NCBI RefSeq assembly: GCF_003437535.1
Contig: NZ_QSQT01000020.1
Coordinates: 13,712-77,711, forward strand
Direction: 5' to 3'
DNA length: 64,000 nt
DNA from: Phocaeicola plebeius
GTDB lineage: Bacteria > Bacteroidota > Bacteroidia > Bacteroidales > Bacteroidaceae
The notes under the pieces were generated by a model. It made no database searches and had not been told where the DNA came from. It saw nothing but the letters and a program-made list of their open reading frames with translations. Positions 36,896 through 45,720 of this stretch are shown here, piece after piece (the first letter of the stretch is position 1; every line of letters begins with the position of its first letter). A program made the translations under genes and the position numbers.

Positions 36896-36947
36896 GTGGC
36901 TGGCAAAGGAGTGGACCACACTCCTTTTGCACAGCCACTTTCTTTTT
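36896..36947 (+). terminator. Intrinsic terminator after argS
   Basis: A long interrupted stem: GTGGCTG with CAGCCAC and, inside it, CAAAGGAGTG with CACTCCTTTTG. It is followed by TTTCTTTTT. Confidence 0.8.
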
Positions 36948-36959
36948 AAAGACCATCTT

Positions 36960-37586
36960 ATGGCTAAACAAAAATTCTACGTGGTCTGGAAAGGAGTGAA
37001 TCCGGGTATCTATTCTTCATGGACCGACTGCCAACTGCAAATACAAGGCTATAAAGGGGCTATATATAAGTCTTTTGACTCACAGGAAGAGGCAGAACAT
37101 GCCTTTGCGACTCCTGCTTATCAGTACATGAACCGCCACCGTGCATCGTCCTCAGAAAAAACCGAGGTACAACTCCCCGAGAACTTCAACTTGAACTGCC
37201 TGGCAGTAGATGCTGCCTGTAGCGGTAACCCCGGGCCCATGGAATATCGCGGAGTGTACCTGCTGACAGGACAGGAAATCTTCCATTTCGGACCGGTTTA
37301 CGGAACCAACAATATCGGAGAATTCCTGGCCATCGTTCACGGACTGGCACTTCTTAAACAAAAGAACCTGAACATGCCCATCTATTCCGACAGCCGTAAT
37401 GCCCTCTCCTGGGTGAAGCAAAAAAAATGCAAGACCAAACTGGAACGTACTGAAAAAACAGAAGCGCTCTTCCAGTTAATTGAACGGGCTGAAAAATGGC
37501 TGAAAGAAAATACTTATACCACTCCCCTGCTCAAGTGGGAGACTGACGTATGGGGAGAAGTCCCCGCTGACTTCGGACGTAAATAA
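36960..37586 (+). CDS. rnhA: Ribonuclease H type 1 with N-terminal viroplasmin (RNase HI) domain
   Basis: The enzyme degrades the RNA strand of RNA-DNA hybrids. I start at 36960 (MAKQKFYVVWKGVNPGIYSS), 208 aa, because the viroplasmin-like hybrid-binding domain begins there; the frame open further upstream runs into the terminator. The RNase H domain has the catalytic Asp in LAVDAACSGNPGPMEYRGV, Glu in NNIGEFLAIVHGLALL and Asp in MPIYSDSRNALSWVKQ. It is followed 16 bp later by the sulfatase-family gene. Confidence 0.93.
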   Translation: MAKQKFYVVWKGVNPGIYSSWTDCQLQIQGYKGAIYKSFDSQEEAEHAFATPAYQYMNRHRASSSEKTEVQLPENFNLNCLAVDAACSGNPGPMEYRGVYLLTGQEIFHFGPVYGTNNIGEFLAIVHGLALLKQKNLNMPIYSDSRNALSWVKQKKCKTKLERTEKTEALFQLIERAEKWLKENTYTTPLLKWETDVWGEVPADFGRK

Positions 37587-37602
37587 TCAAAAACTCAAAC
37601 AG

Positions 37603-39423
37603 ATGAAAAAGAGACTTACATATCTGGGATGCTTTTTCGCCAGCATACTGGGGTATTTCCTGCTTCAGAAACCTGTGTTCATGCTTTATAACGGTGCATG
37701 TGAGAAAGGAACCGCTTTCACAGACTACCTCCGGGTATTGTTCCATGGCTTTACGCTTGATGCTGCTACCACCGGCTACCTGACGGCTATTCCCTGGCTG
37801 GTTATTCTCTGTAGTATATGGTTCCGCCGTTTTCCTCTGAAGAAGATACTTATCGGCTACTACGTCTTAATCAGTCTGGCTACCACACTTATCTTCATTG
37901 GCGATATGGCCCTCTATCCGTTCTGGGGATTTAAACTGGACGCTTCCATCTTCCTCTATCTGGACTCACCAAAGAATGCCATGGCCAGCGTATCCTTGGG
38001 ATTTATTCTGATACGACTGCTGTGCATCCTCATCTTATCAGCCTTAGTAACATGGGGGCTGTACAAAATTACCCCAGCCAATCTGCCACAAGTCCAGAAG
38101 CGCATTGCTGGTAGTCTGATAACCATTCTTTTAGGAGGTGTCATCTTCATCATCATACGAGGAGGTGTAACCGAATCCACCAGCAACGTAGGACAGGCCT
38201 ATTTCTGCAATGATGAATTTCTGAATCATTCTGCCATTAACCCGGATTTCAGCCTACTATCCTCCATCAGTAAGACAACCGATTTTGCCCAGCAATTTAA
38301 TTTCTTCGATGAAGAAAAACGGGCCGACTTATTTGAAGGATTGTATGCAGACACGGGAGAAAATGAAGTTTCATTACTCACTACCAACCGTCCCAATGTA
38401 CTGATAATTCTCATGGAAGGTTTTGGAGGAGTATTCGTAGAATCATTAGGAGGAGTACCTGATGTCAGTCCGAATCTGGAGCGTCTGAGCAAGGAAGGAG
38501 TTTTCTTTACCAACTGCTACGCCAACAGTTTCCGCACCGACCGAGGCACAGTCTGTACCTTCAGCGGTTACCAGAGCTTCCCCACTGTTTCCGTCATGAA
38601 ATCTCCGGCTAAAAGCCGTACCTTGCCTTCGATTGCCGAAAAACTGCGGGAACAAGGTTACGCCACGGATTTCCTGTATGGAGGTGACATCAACTTCACC
38701 AACATGAAAAGTTACTTACTGGGCAGTGGATACCAGCATCTGACAGCAGACGTGGATTTCAGCATGGAAGAACGAAAAAATCCATGGGGAGTAAACGATG
38801 ATATTACTTTTGAGTACCTCTACCGTCAAATAAAAGAACGGAATACCAACCAGCCCTGGCATACAGCTTTCCTTACCCTGAGTAGCCATGAGCCGTTTGA
38901 AGTACCTTATCATCGTCTGAAAGAAAAGATTCCCAATACCTTTGCCTTTACTGATGATTGCTTGGGGAAATTTATCGATAAGCTCAAGGCTCTTCCTCAA
39001 TGGAAAAACCTGCTTGTCATCTGCCTGCCAGACCATGGCTTCTATTATCCAGAAGAAGGACTGGTGCACGACCCGCGTATCCATCATATTCCGATGCTGT
39101 GGTTAGGAGGCGCCATCAAGCAGCCTATGGTCATTGACAAACTGATGAACCAAAGTGATATGGCCGCTACCCTACTGGCACAATTGGGAATCAGCCACAA
39201 GGAATTTAACTTTAGTCGTAACGTGTTAGGAAAGGACTACAACTATCCGTTTGCTTACTACACCTATAACAACGGATTTGCTTTCCGCGACAGCACCGGT
39301 ACTACACTGATTGATAACAATTCCGGCAAGGCATTAATAGAATCCCCAGCTCCGAACGAACGACGCACAGAACTGGGGAAAGCGATTCTACAATCTTCTT
39401 ATGACGATTTGGGGGCGCGATAA
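37603..39423 (+). CDS. LTA synthase-like membrane sulfatase (alkaline phosphatase superfamily)
   Basis: The 606-aa inner-membrane protein has about five N-terminal helices (first MKKRLTYLGCFFASILGYFL; then WLVILCSIWFRRF and LISLATTLIFIGDMALY). A large extracytoplasmic phosphotransferase domain follows: NVLIILMEGFGGVFVESLGG, the catalytic Thr in RTDRGTVCTFSGYQSFP, and the metal site LVICLPDHGFYYPEEGLVHD. Family members transfer phosphoglycerol or phosphoethanolamine to cell-surface polymers. Gram-negative Bacteroidales have no lipoteichoic acid, so the acceptor is likely another envelope glycan or lipid A. It converges with the nitroreductase gene, with only 4 bp between the stops. Confidence 0.9.
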   Translation: MKKRLTYLGCFFASILGYFLLQKPVFMLYNGACEKGTAFTDYLRVLFHGFTLDAATTGYLTAIPWLVILCSIWFRRFPLKKILIGYYVLISLATTLIFIGDMALYPFWGFKLDASIFLYLDSPKNAMASVSLGFILIRLLCILILSALVTWGLYKITPANLPQVQKRIAGSLITILLGGVIFIIIRGGVTESTSNVGQAYFCNDEFLNHSAINPDFSLLSSISKTTDFAQQFNFFDEEKRADLFEGLYADTGENEVSLLTTNRPNVLIILMEGFGGVFVESLGGVPDVSPNLERLSKEGVFFTNCYANSFRTDRGTVCTFSGYQSFPTVSVMKSPAKSRTLPSIAEKLREQGYATDFLYGGDINFTNMKSYLLGSGYQHLTADVDFSMEERKNPWGVNDDITFEYLYRQIKERNTNQPWHTAFLTLSSHEPFEVPYHRLKEKIPNTFAFTDDCLGKFIDKLKALPQWKNLLVICLPDHGFYYPEEGLVHDPRIHHIPMLWLGGAIKQPMVIDKLMNQSDMAATLLAQLGISHKEFNFSRNVLGKDYNYPFAYYTYNNGFAFRDSTGTTLIDNNSGKALIESPAPNERRTELGKAILQSSYDDLGAR

Positions 39424-39427
39424 ATTT

Positions 39428-40075
39428 TTACTCCACAAACATCACTTTCGATGCATCACGCGGTTTAGCAGCCGGTGATTCATCCGGATATCCGAAGGCT
39501 ATGCAATACAACAATTCATAGCCTTCGGGTATATTCAGGCGTTTCAGATAGTCTGCTACCTGAGGCTCTGTCTTCATAAAGCGTATAGGGCTTCCCAAAC
39601 AGCAGGAACCGATACCCATTGACCAGGCCGAAAGAATCATATTTTCTCCCAGCAGTCCACAGTCTATCTGCGACATATCATACGAGGTATCATTGGCAAT
39701 AAATACTACCGTAGGCGCATTGCGGAACATATTCTTGAATCCCGGATCTTCTGCCATTTTGGGATTCAACTTCTTATACACTTCCGTAATACCATTAATA
39801 AACTCCGGATTGTCTACCACGCGTACTGCCCACGACTGCTTATTCTGTCCATTGGGTGCATGAATACCACAGTCCAGAATCATCTGCATTGTATCACGGT
39901 TTACCGGCTGCGGCAGATATTTTCGCACACTCCGTCGCGTCATGATAGTTTCAATCACCTGATTCTTAGCCGAAGACTTATCAACCGCAGGGGTCTGTTC
40001 CGTCTGCGTCTGTCCACCACAGCTGGAGAGGCACAATAACCCTGCTCCTAACATTGAATAAATTACTTTTTTCAT
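39428..40075 (-). CDS. Nitroreductase-family lipoprotein
   Basis: The 215-aa protein has a lipobox LLCLSSC followed by GGQTQTEQ, then an FMN-dependent nitroreductase domain: IETIMTRRSVRKYLPQPVNR, GIHAPNGQNKQSWAVRVVDN, QIDCGLLGENMILSAWSMGI and GSCCLGSPIRF. It is exported and anchored in a membrane, which is unusual for a flavoenzyme of this family but seen repeatedly in Bacteroides. The substrate is unknown. It is 20 bp downstream of the fucosidase gene and probably co-transcribed. Confidence 0.9.
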   Translation of the reverse strand: MKKVIYSMLGAGLLCLSSCGGQTQTEQTPAVDKSSAKNQVIETIMTRRSVRKYLPQPVNRDTMQMILDCGIHAPNGQNKQSWAVRVVDNPEFINGITEVYKKLNPKMAEDPGFKNMFRNAPTVVFIANDTSYDMSQIDCGLLGENMILSAWSMGIGSCCLGSPIRFMKTEPQVADYLKRLNIPEGYELLYCIAFGYPDESPAAKPRDASKVMFVE

Positions 40076-40095
40076 AAACTCTTATTTTCACCTAG

Positions 40096-41979
40096 TTATT
40101 TCACCCTTAATTCGGCAAATCCCATCGGTTCGCCCGCACGAATCATACGCGTAGCCTTCAACTCTATATAACGGGCTTTTACCGGAGTAAAGAATACCGA
40201 CTGCATCACCGGATTATTCTGTATATTTGAGAACTCACCCGATTTGACCAGTTGATTCACTGCATCCTTGCTTGTGCCAACCCGTATCTCGTAATTGGCA
40301 ATCAAGCCTTTGTTGGGTTCACCCTGATCAGGCAAGAAATGAAGAGAAGAAACTAGTCGCTCTTCCTGTAAATCAATCAACAAACGGTCACCTTCTACAA
40401 AACAAGTGGTCTGCGCCTGCTTGTCAGAAGCCTTTGCAGTCTCTTCTGCTTTTACATCCGGCAAAAGGTAAGGTACAGATTCAATGTCTTCCACCTTCTC
40501 TACAAAGGAATCAGAAACATTTCCTGCATCATACACTCCTACGTTACTCAAACAAAGCGGACCACGTGCATCCGTAATCCGAATACGTATACCCTTTGTT
40601 TCCACCGTTTCAAAACGTAGCAGACGTTTGTATCCAATGGTAGTAGTTTCTTCATTCAGTTTCACCGGAAGCCATGTATCCTTGTCGAGGTATTCCACCA
40701 CAAATGCTTTTACACGCTGCCCCAATGGAATATATTCCTGAAGCATCATACGGTTCATTCGAGTAGGCGTATCAAACGAGAACTCAATATCAGCTGTAGT
40801 TACCCCGTCTTCTGTAGCCCAGTAAGTATCAAAATTATCATCGGTCAAAGCTGATGCCACAAAATCTCCTCCACGTTCATTTGAAACCTTAGGCGTCATT
40901 CCTGCCACCAAATTCGTCTTCAGCTGCTGCTGAATCATTTCATGGAAACGAACCGCATTAGCAGAATCTACCGGATGAATCAATCCTCTCCGGTCAACCG
41001 GGAAGTTCAACAACAAAGTGGCATTATGCCCCACACTGCGGTAATACAAATCCACCAGCTGATCCGGACTTTTTACTCTGTCATCTTCCTCCGGATGATA
41101 GAACCATCCCGGACGGATAGACACATCACACTCTGCAGGCACCCACTGATTTCCATCCGGATGTCCATACTGCAATTCATAGCTCTTATCATATCCCGGA
41201 TGCACCTCTCCCTTTCGCAGGAATGACCAGTTGGTAGCCCCGGCAAAACCTTTCTCATTACCTACCCAACGGCAACCAGGTCCTCCATCCGAGAAAATGA
41301 TGGCCTGAGGCTGAATACTATCCAGCATTTCATAAATACGAGGATAATTATAATAGTTCTTGCGATCGATGGTACGTATGTCCTTGGCACCGCCATACCA
41401 TCCGTCACCACCATTCGCTCCGTCAAACCATACTTCAAATACCGGTCCATAGTTTGTCAGCAGGTCATGTAACTGTGCATAAAAGTAAGGCAAATACTCA
41501 GGTGTACCATAATTAGCCTGATGGCGATCCCATGGCGAAAGATAAACGGCAAACTTAAGACCATATTTCTTACAAGCCTCCGACAATTCTTTCACCACAT
41601 TTCCCTGTCCGTTTTTCCACGGAGAGTTTTTCACACTATAGTCTGTACCTTCAAACGGCCACAAACAGAATCCGTCATGATGTTTGGCAGTAAGAATCAC
41701 TCCTTTCATACCAGCTTTCACCAGCGTCTGTGCCCATTGCTCACAATCCAGATTCGTCGGATTAAACGTTTTCGGATCCGTATCTCCATATCCCCATTCC
41801 CGGTCATTAAACGTGTTCAAACCGAAATGGATAAAAGCATACGTTTCCATCTGCTGCCATTCCACCTGCTTGGGTTCAGGTACAGGAAGAATCGGTTCAG
41901 GCGGAAGCACCTTGCCGGATGTACACGACAAGCAACAAGCTACAACTGGAATAGATAGAAGATGAATAGACTTTTTCAT
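40096..41979 (-). CDS. GH29 alpha-L-fucosidase lipoprotein with C-terminal F5/8-type (discoidin) domain
   Basis: The 627-aa lipoprotein has the signal MKKSIHLLSIPVVACCLSC. The GH29 barrel occupies about 35-350: TYAFIHFGLNTFNDREWGYG, GVILTAKHHDGFCLWPF and YLSPWDRHQANYGTPEYLP, with the nucleophile Asp in FEVWFDGANGGDGWYGG. An F5/8 type C-like domain follows (about 365-480), and a second beta-sandwich (about 515-625) ends EPMGFAELRVK. Such enzymes release fucose from host or plant glycans. No SusCD genes flank it. It appears to be in a two-gene operon with the nitroreductase gene. Confidence 0.93.
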   Translation of the reverse strand: MKKSIHLLSIPVVACCLSCTSGKVLPPEPILPVPEPKQVEWQQMETYAFIHFGLNTFNDREWGYGDTDPKTFNPTNLDCEQWAQTLVKAGMKGVILTAKHHDGFCLWPFEGTDYSVKNSPWKNGQGNVVKELSEACKKYGLKFAVYLSPWDRHQANYGTPEYLPYFYAQLHDLLTNYGPVFEVWFDGANGGDGWYGGAKDIRTIDRKNYYNYPRIYEMLDSIQPQAIIFSDGGPGCRWVGNEKGFAGATNWSFLRKGEVHPGYDKSYELQYGHPDGNQWVPAECDVSIRPGWFYHPEEDDRVKSPDQLVDLYYRSVGHNATLLLNFPVDRRGLIHPVDSANAVRFHEMIQQQLKTNLVAGMTPKVSNERGGDFVASALTDDNFDTYWATEDGVTTADIEFSFDTPTRMNRMMLQEYIPLGQRVKAFVVEYLDKDTWLPVKLNEETTTIGYKRLLRFETVETKGIRIRITDARGPLCLSNVGVYDAGNVSDSFVEKVEDIESVPYLLPDVKAEETAKASDKQAQTTCFVEGDRLLIDLQEERLVSSLHFLPDQGEPNKGLIANYEIRVGTSKDAVNQLVKSGEFSNIQNNPVMQSVFFTPVKARYIELKATRMIRAGEPMGFAELRVK

Positions 41980-42020
41980 AATTAATTAGATTTACGAATT
42001 AAAACTACGACCAAAGATAC

Positions 42021-42053
42021 AAAAAAAGCGGCTTCCCGAAGGAAACCGCTTTC
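42021..42053 (-). terminator. Intrinsic terminator after pckA
   Basis: On the minus strand AAAGCGGTTTCC is followed by TTCGGGAAGCCGC and a run of seven T residues (plus-strand A-run 42021-42027). Confidence 0.85.
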
Positions 42054-42078
42054 ATATTTAAGATTTTGTAAGTCTGAA

Positions 42079-43683
42079 TTACAATTTCGGACCAGCAGCA
42101 ACCAAAGCCTTACCAGCTTCGTTACCTGTAAACTTAGCGAAGTTCTTGATGAAACGTCCAGCCAAGTCTTCAGCTTTCTTAGTCCATTCAGCAGCATCAG
42201 CGTAAGTGTCACGCGGATCCAAGATTTTCGGATCAACACCCGGCAATTCTGTCGGAACAACGAAATCGAAGTAAGGAATAGTCTTAGTAGGAGCTTTTTC
42301 GATAGAACCATCCAAGATAGCGTCGATGATACCACGAGTATCACGGATAGAAATACGTTTGCCAGTTCCGTTCCAACCAGTGTTAACCAAGTATGCTTTT
42401 GCACCAGTCATTTCCATCTTCTTAACCAGTTCTTCTGCATATTTAGTAGGATGCAAGCTCAAGAAAGCAGCACCGAAGCAAGCAGAGAATGTCGGAGTCG
42501 GTTCAGTGATACCACGTTCTGTACCAGCCAACTTAGCAGTAAATCCAGACAAGAAGTAGTACTGAGCCTGTGCAGGATTCAAGATAGATACTGGAGGCAA
42601 TACACCGAATGCATCAGCTGACAAGAAGATAACTTGTTTAGCGTGAGGACCCTTAGAGATAGGTTTCACGATGTTTTCGATATGGTGGATAGGATAAGAA
42701 ACACGAGTGTTTTCAGTTACGCTCTTATCAGCGAAGTCAATCTTACCGTTAGCATCTACTGTTACGTTTTCCAACAGAGCGTCACGTTTGATTGCGTTGT
42801 AGATATCTGGTTCAGATTCTTTATCCAGGTTGATAACCTTAGCGTAGCAACCACCTTCGTAGTTGAATACACCTTCGTTATCCCATCCGTGTTCGTCATC
42901 ACCAATCAACTTACGTTTCGGGTCTGTAGACAAAGTAGTCTTACCAGTACCAGACAAACCGAAGAAGATAGCTGATTCAGTTTCTTCCATGTTAGTGTTA
43001 GCAGAACAGTGCATAGAAGCGATACCACGCAACGGGTTGAAGTAGTTCATCATAGAGAACATACCTTTCTTCATTTCACCACCGTACCAAGTGTTCAGGA
43101 TAACCTGTTCTTTAGTAGTCAAGTTGAACACAACTGCAGTTTCTGAGTTCAGACCCAGTTCTTTGTAGTTTTCAACTTTAGCCTTAGAAGCGTTGTAAAC
43201 AACGAAATCAGGTTCGAAGTTTTCCAACTGTTCTTTAGACGGACGGATGAACATGTTAGTTACGAAGTGAGCCTGCCATGCAACTTCCATGATGAAACGA
43301 ACTTTCAAGCAAGTAGCTTCGTTAGCGCCGCAGAAACCATCAACAACATACAATTTCTTGTTTGACAATTCTTTAGCAGCCAATTCTTTCAATACATTCC
43401 AAGTTTCTGTAGTTACAGGCTTGTTGTCGTTTTTATATTCTTCTGAAGTCCACCATACAGTGTTTTCACTTGTAGCGTCTTTTACCAAGAATTTATCTTT
43501 AGGAGAACGACCAGTATAGATACCAGTCATTACGTTTACTGCACCCAGTTCAGTTACCTGACCTTTTTCGAAGCCTTCCAAACCAGCTTTTGTTTCTTCT
43601 GCAAACAATACATCGTAAGAAGGATTGTGTACGATTTCTACGGTTCCAGTGATACCGTACTTAGTAAGATCTAAATTTGCCAT
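42079..43683 (-). CDS. pckA: Phosphoenolpyruvate carboxykinase (ATP)
   Basis: The enzyme interconverts oxaloacetate and PEP with ATP. In Bacteroides it fixes CO2 toward succinate during fermentation. The 534-aa protein has the PCK signatures [34 protein letters not shown], the P-loop [18 protein letters not shown] and [20 protein letters not shown]. Codons are strongly biased, in line with high expression. It is divergent from upp, monocistronic and has a clear terminator. Confidence 0.98.
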   Translation of the reverse strand: MANLDLTKYGITGTVEIVHNPSYDVLFAEETKAGLEGFEKGQVTELGAVNVMTGIYTGRSPKDKFLVKDATSENTVWWTSEEYKNDNKPVTTETWNVLKELAAKELSNKKLYVVDGFCGANEATCLKVRFIMEVAWQAHFVTNMFIRPSKEQLENFEPDFVVYNASKAKVENYKELGLNSETAVVFNLTTKEQVILNTWYGGEMKKGMFSMMNYFNPLRGIASMHCSANTNMEETESAIFFGLSGTGKTTLSTDPKRKLIGDDEHGWDNEGVFNYEGGCYAKVINLDKESEPDIYNAIKRDALLENVTVDANGKIDFADKSVTENTRVSYPIHHIENIVKPISKGPHAKQVIFLSADAFGVLPPVSILNPAQAQYYFLSGFTAKLAGTERGITEPTPTFSACFGAAFLSLHPTKYAEELVKKMEMTGAKAYLVNTGWNGTGKRISIRDTRGIIDAILDGSIEKAPTKTIPYFDFVVPTELPGVDPKILDPRDTYADAAEWTKKAEDLAGRFIKNFAKFTGNEAGKALVAAGPKL

Positions 43684-43786
43684 TGTTCAAATGATTAATT
43701 TGGTTATTATATCAAATGTTTATTGTCTAAATCTGTAAGCCTAATCCGCTTTTCTGCTCTTCAACATCTCCTTGTTTTAGGCGCTA

Positions 43787-43814
43787 CAAAAGTAGTAGAT
43801 ATTTTTAATTCAAA
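43787..43814 (-). promoter_or_regulatory. Candidate pckA promoter
   Basis: Plus-strand CAAAAGTA (43787-43794) is TACTTTTG on the minus strand. A plus-strand CAAA (43811-43814), i.e. TTTG, lies 16 bp upstream of it. The leader would be about 100 nt. The spacing is shorter than ideal. Confidence 0.4.
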
Positions 43815-43956
43815 GAAGTTATTACAGAAAAAAATCCGTAATCATTTAAAGATTTATACTTGTGTAACAAAATTGCCAAATCCACTTTACAAATCAATTT
43901 TATTTTGTTTCTTTGCAAACTGGAATCTAAATAATAAAACCCCTAAGAACCTGAAA

Positions 43957-44616
43957 ATGTTTATGAAAATAATCAACTTTAACCAAAGCAACAGCCTTTT
44001 CAACCAGTTCCTTTCTGAAATCCGTGATGTGCATATACAAGGTGACCGCATCCGCTTCCGCCGCAACATAGAGCGTGTAGGCGAAATCATGGCATACGAA
44101 ATCAGCCGGACGCTTCCTTACCATCCGGTATCCGTACAAACCCCATTGGCTACAGCCGTAGAGAATGTACCTTCCGAGCAACCTGTGGTAGCCACCATCC
44201 TGCGTGCAGGACTTCCGCTTCATCAGGGCTTCATCAACTATTTTGACCATGCGGAAAATGCCTTCGTATCGGCCTATCGTAAATACATCAACGAAGATAA
44301 CTTCGACATTCACATTGAATACATCGCTTCTCCACGACTGGACGGAAAGATTCTGATTCTGACCGACCCGATGCTGGCTACCGGCAGTTCCATGGAACTG
44401 GCATACGAAGCCTTGCTTACCAAGGGAGAACCATCTCATATACACATTGCTTCAGTCATTGCCAGTCGTCAGGCCATCGAGCATATCAAAAAGGTGTTCC
44501 CTACTGAAAAAACCACCGTATGGTGCGGCGCCATCGACCCGGAACTGAATGCCCATTCCTATATCGTGCCGGGACTGGGAGATGCAGGCGATTTGTGTTA
44601 TGGAGAAAAAGAATAA
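43957..44616 (+). CDS. upp: Uracil phosphoribosyltransferase
   Basis: Upp salvages uracil to UMP with PRPP. I start at 43957 or 43963 (MKIINFNQSNSLFNQFLSEI), about 217-219 aa, the family's length; the frame is open far upstream but without similarity. The PRPP-binding loop is seen in GKILILTDPMLATGSSMELA. The uracil site is in YIVPGLGDAGDLCYG. It converges with korB across a shared terminator. Confidence 0.93.
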   Translation: MFMKIINFNQSNSLFNQFLSEIRDVHIQGDRIRFRRNIERVGEIMAYEISRTLPYHPVSVQTPLATAVENVPSEQPVVATILRAGLPLHQGFINYFDHAENAFVSAYRKYINEDNFDIHIEYIASPRLDGKILILTDPMLATGSSMELAYEALLTKGEPSHIHIASVIASRQAIEHIKKVFPTEKTTVWCGAIDPELNAHSYIVPGLGDAGDLCYGEKE

Positions 44617-44622
44617 AGACAA

Positions 44623-44660
44623 AAAAGGAGCCAGACGAAAAAATCACTGGCTCCTTTTCT
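44623..44660. terminator. Bidirectional terminator between upp and korB
   Basis: AAAAGGAGCCAG (44623-44634) pairs perfectly with CTGGCTCCTTTT (44647-44658), with A-rich and T-rich flanks. Confidence 0.9.
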
Positions 44661-44676
44661 TTTTATCATGTCAGAT

Positions 44677-45687
44677 TTATTTAATCTCCCACGTATCATT
44701 CGTTTCCAGCAATTCGGCAAACGTGTGATACTTTTTCTTGGCTGAAACCTCTTCAATCTGGGCTTCTACTGCCTCATCGTATGTCGGTGCATCCACATCA
44801 CGAATCACACCCAAGGCTATCGGGAAATCCGGGCCTTCCATCAGCGCAAGTTTCAACTGAAGGGTGTGATCTTCACAATGGGCATCGTGCACTAAGATGT
44901 CTTTTTCCGTGATACCGTTCTCACCCAGTTTCACCACTTTCAGCCCGAAGCCTTCCTGCATCAGACCGAATTCTTTGTTCGGACCAAAGAGCATAGGCTT
45001 ACCGTGCTCCAGATAAATCGCATTGCGTTCACGATCTTCCTTCTTGGCTACGGCATTATGCGTACCGTCATTGAAGATGACACAGTTCTGCAATACTTCC
45101 ACTACCGACGTACCTTTATGACGGGCAGCTGCTTTCAGCACTTCCACAGAGGGGCCGCCATCTACTGCCGCACAACGGGCAAAGAAACGGCCGCGAGCTC
45201 CGAAACACAAATCTGCCGGACGGAAAGGATCTTCCACCGTACCGTAGGGAGAAGATTTACTTACAAACCCACGGGCTGAAGTCGGAGAATACTGTCCCTT
45301 GGTCAATCCGTAAATACGGTTATTCAACAGGATGATGTTAATATCTACATTACGACGGATAGCATGGATAAAATGGTTACCACCGATGGCCAGGCCGTCA
45401 CCGTCACCGGAAATCTGCCAGATAGTAAGATTCGGATTAGCCACCTTGGCTCCCGTAGCAATGGCAGCCGCACGTCCGTGAATGGTGTGCATGCCATACG
45501 TATTCATGTAATAAGGCAAACGCGAAGAACATCCGATACCGGAAATCACCGCAATTTCATGGGGAGGTACTCCCAGTTCGGCCAAAGCCTTGTGAAAAGA
45601 ATTCAGGAAAGCGTGGTCGCCGCAGCCCGGACACCAGCGAGGCTGTCCGGATTTGTAATCTGCTGCCGTATATTTTGTTTCACTCAT
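44677..45687 (-). CDS. korB: 2-oxoacid:ferredoxin oxidoreductase subunit beta (2-oxoglutarate type)
   Basis: The 336-aa thiamine-diphosphate subunit has Cys-containing QPRWCPGCGDHAFLNSFHKA and ISGIGCSSRLPYYMNTYGMH. Its ThDP/Mg motif is ISGDGDGLAIGGNHFIHAIR, followed by NIILLNNRIYGLTKGQYSPT. With subunit alpha it oxidatively decarboxylates 2-oxoglutarate (or works in reverse) using ferredoxin in the anaerobic TCA branch. It is 33 bp downstream of korA. Substrate preference is by family similarity; a pyruvate-type enzyme cannot be fully excluded. Confidence 0.93.
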   Translation of the reverse strand: MSETKYTAADYKSGQPRWCPGCGDHAFLNSFHKALAELGVPPHEIAVISGIGCSSRLPYYMNTYGMHTIHGRAAAIATGAKVANPNLTIWQISGDGDGLAIGGNHFIHAIRRNVDINIILLNNRIYGLTKGQYSPTSARGFVSKSSPYGTVEDPFRPADLCFGARGRFFARCAAVDGGPSVEVLKAAARHKGTSVVEVLQNCVIFNDGTHNAVAKKEDRERNAIYLEHGKPMLFGPNKEFGLMQEGFGLKVVKLGENGITEKDILVHDAHCEDHTLQLKLALMEGPDFPIALGVIRDVDAPTYDEAVEAQIEEVSAKKKYHTFAELLETNDTWEIK

Positions 45688-45720
45688 TGTTATTCCTCCA
45701 GAATATTTATTGATGAATCA

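Noticed and set aside
43723..43956. N-terminal extension of upp
   Set aside because: The open frame upstream of 43957 crosses the divergent pckA promoter region and adds about 78 residues not seen in the family.
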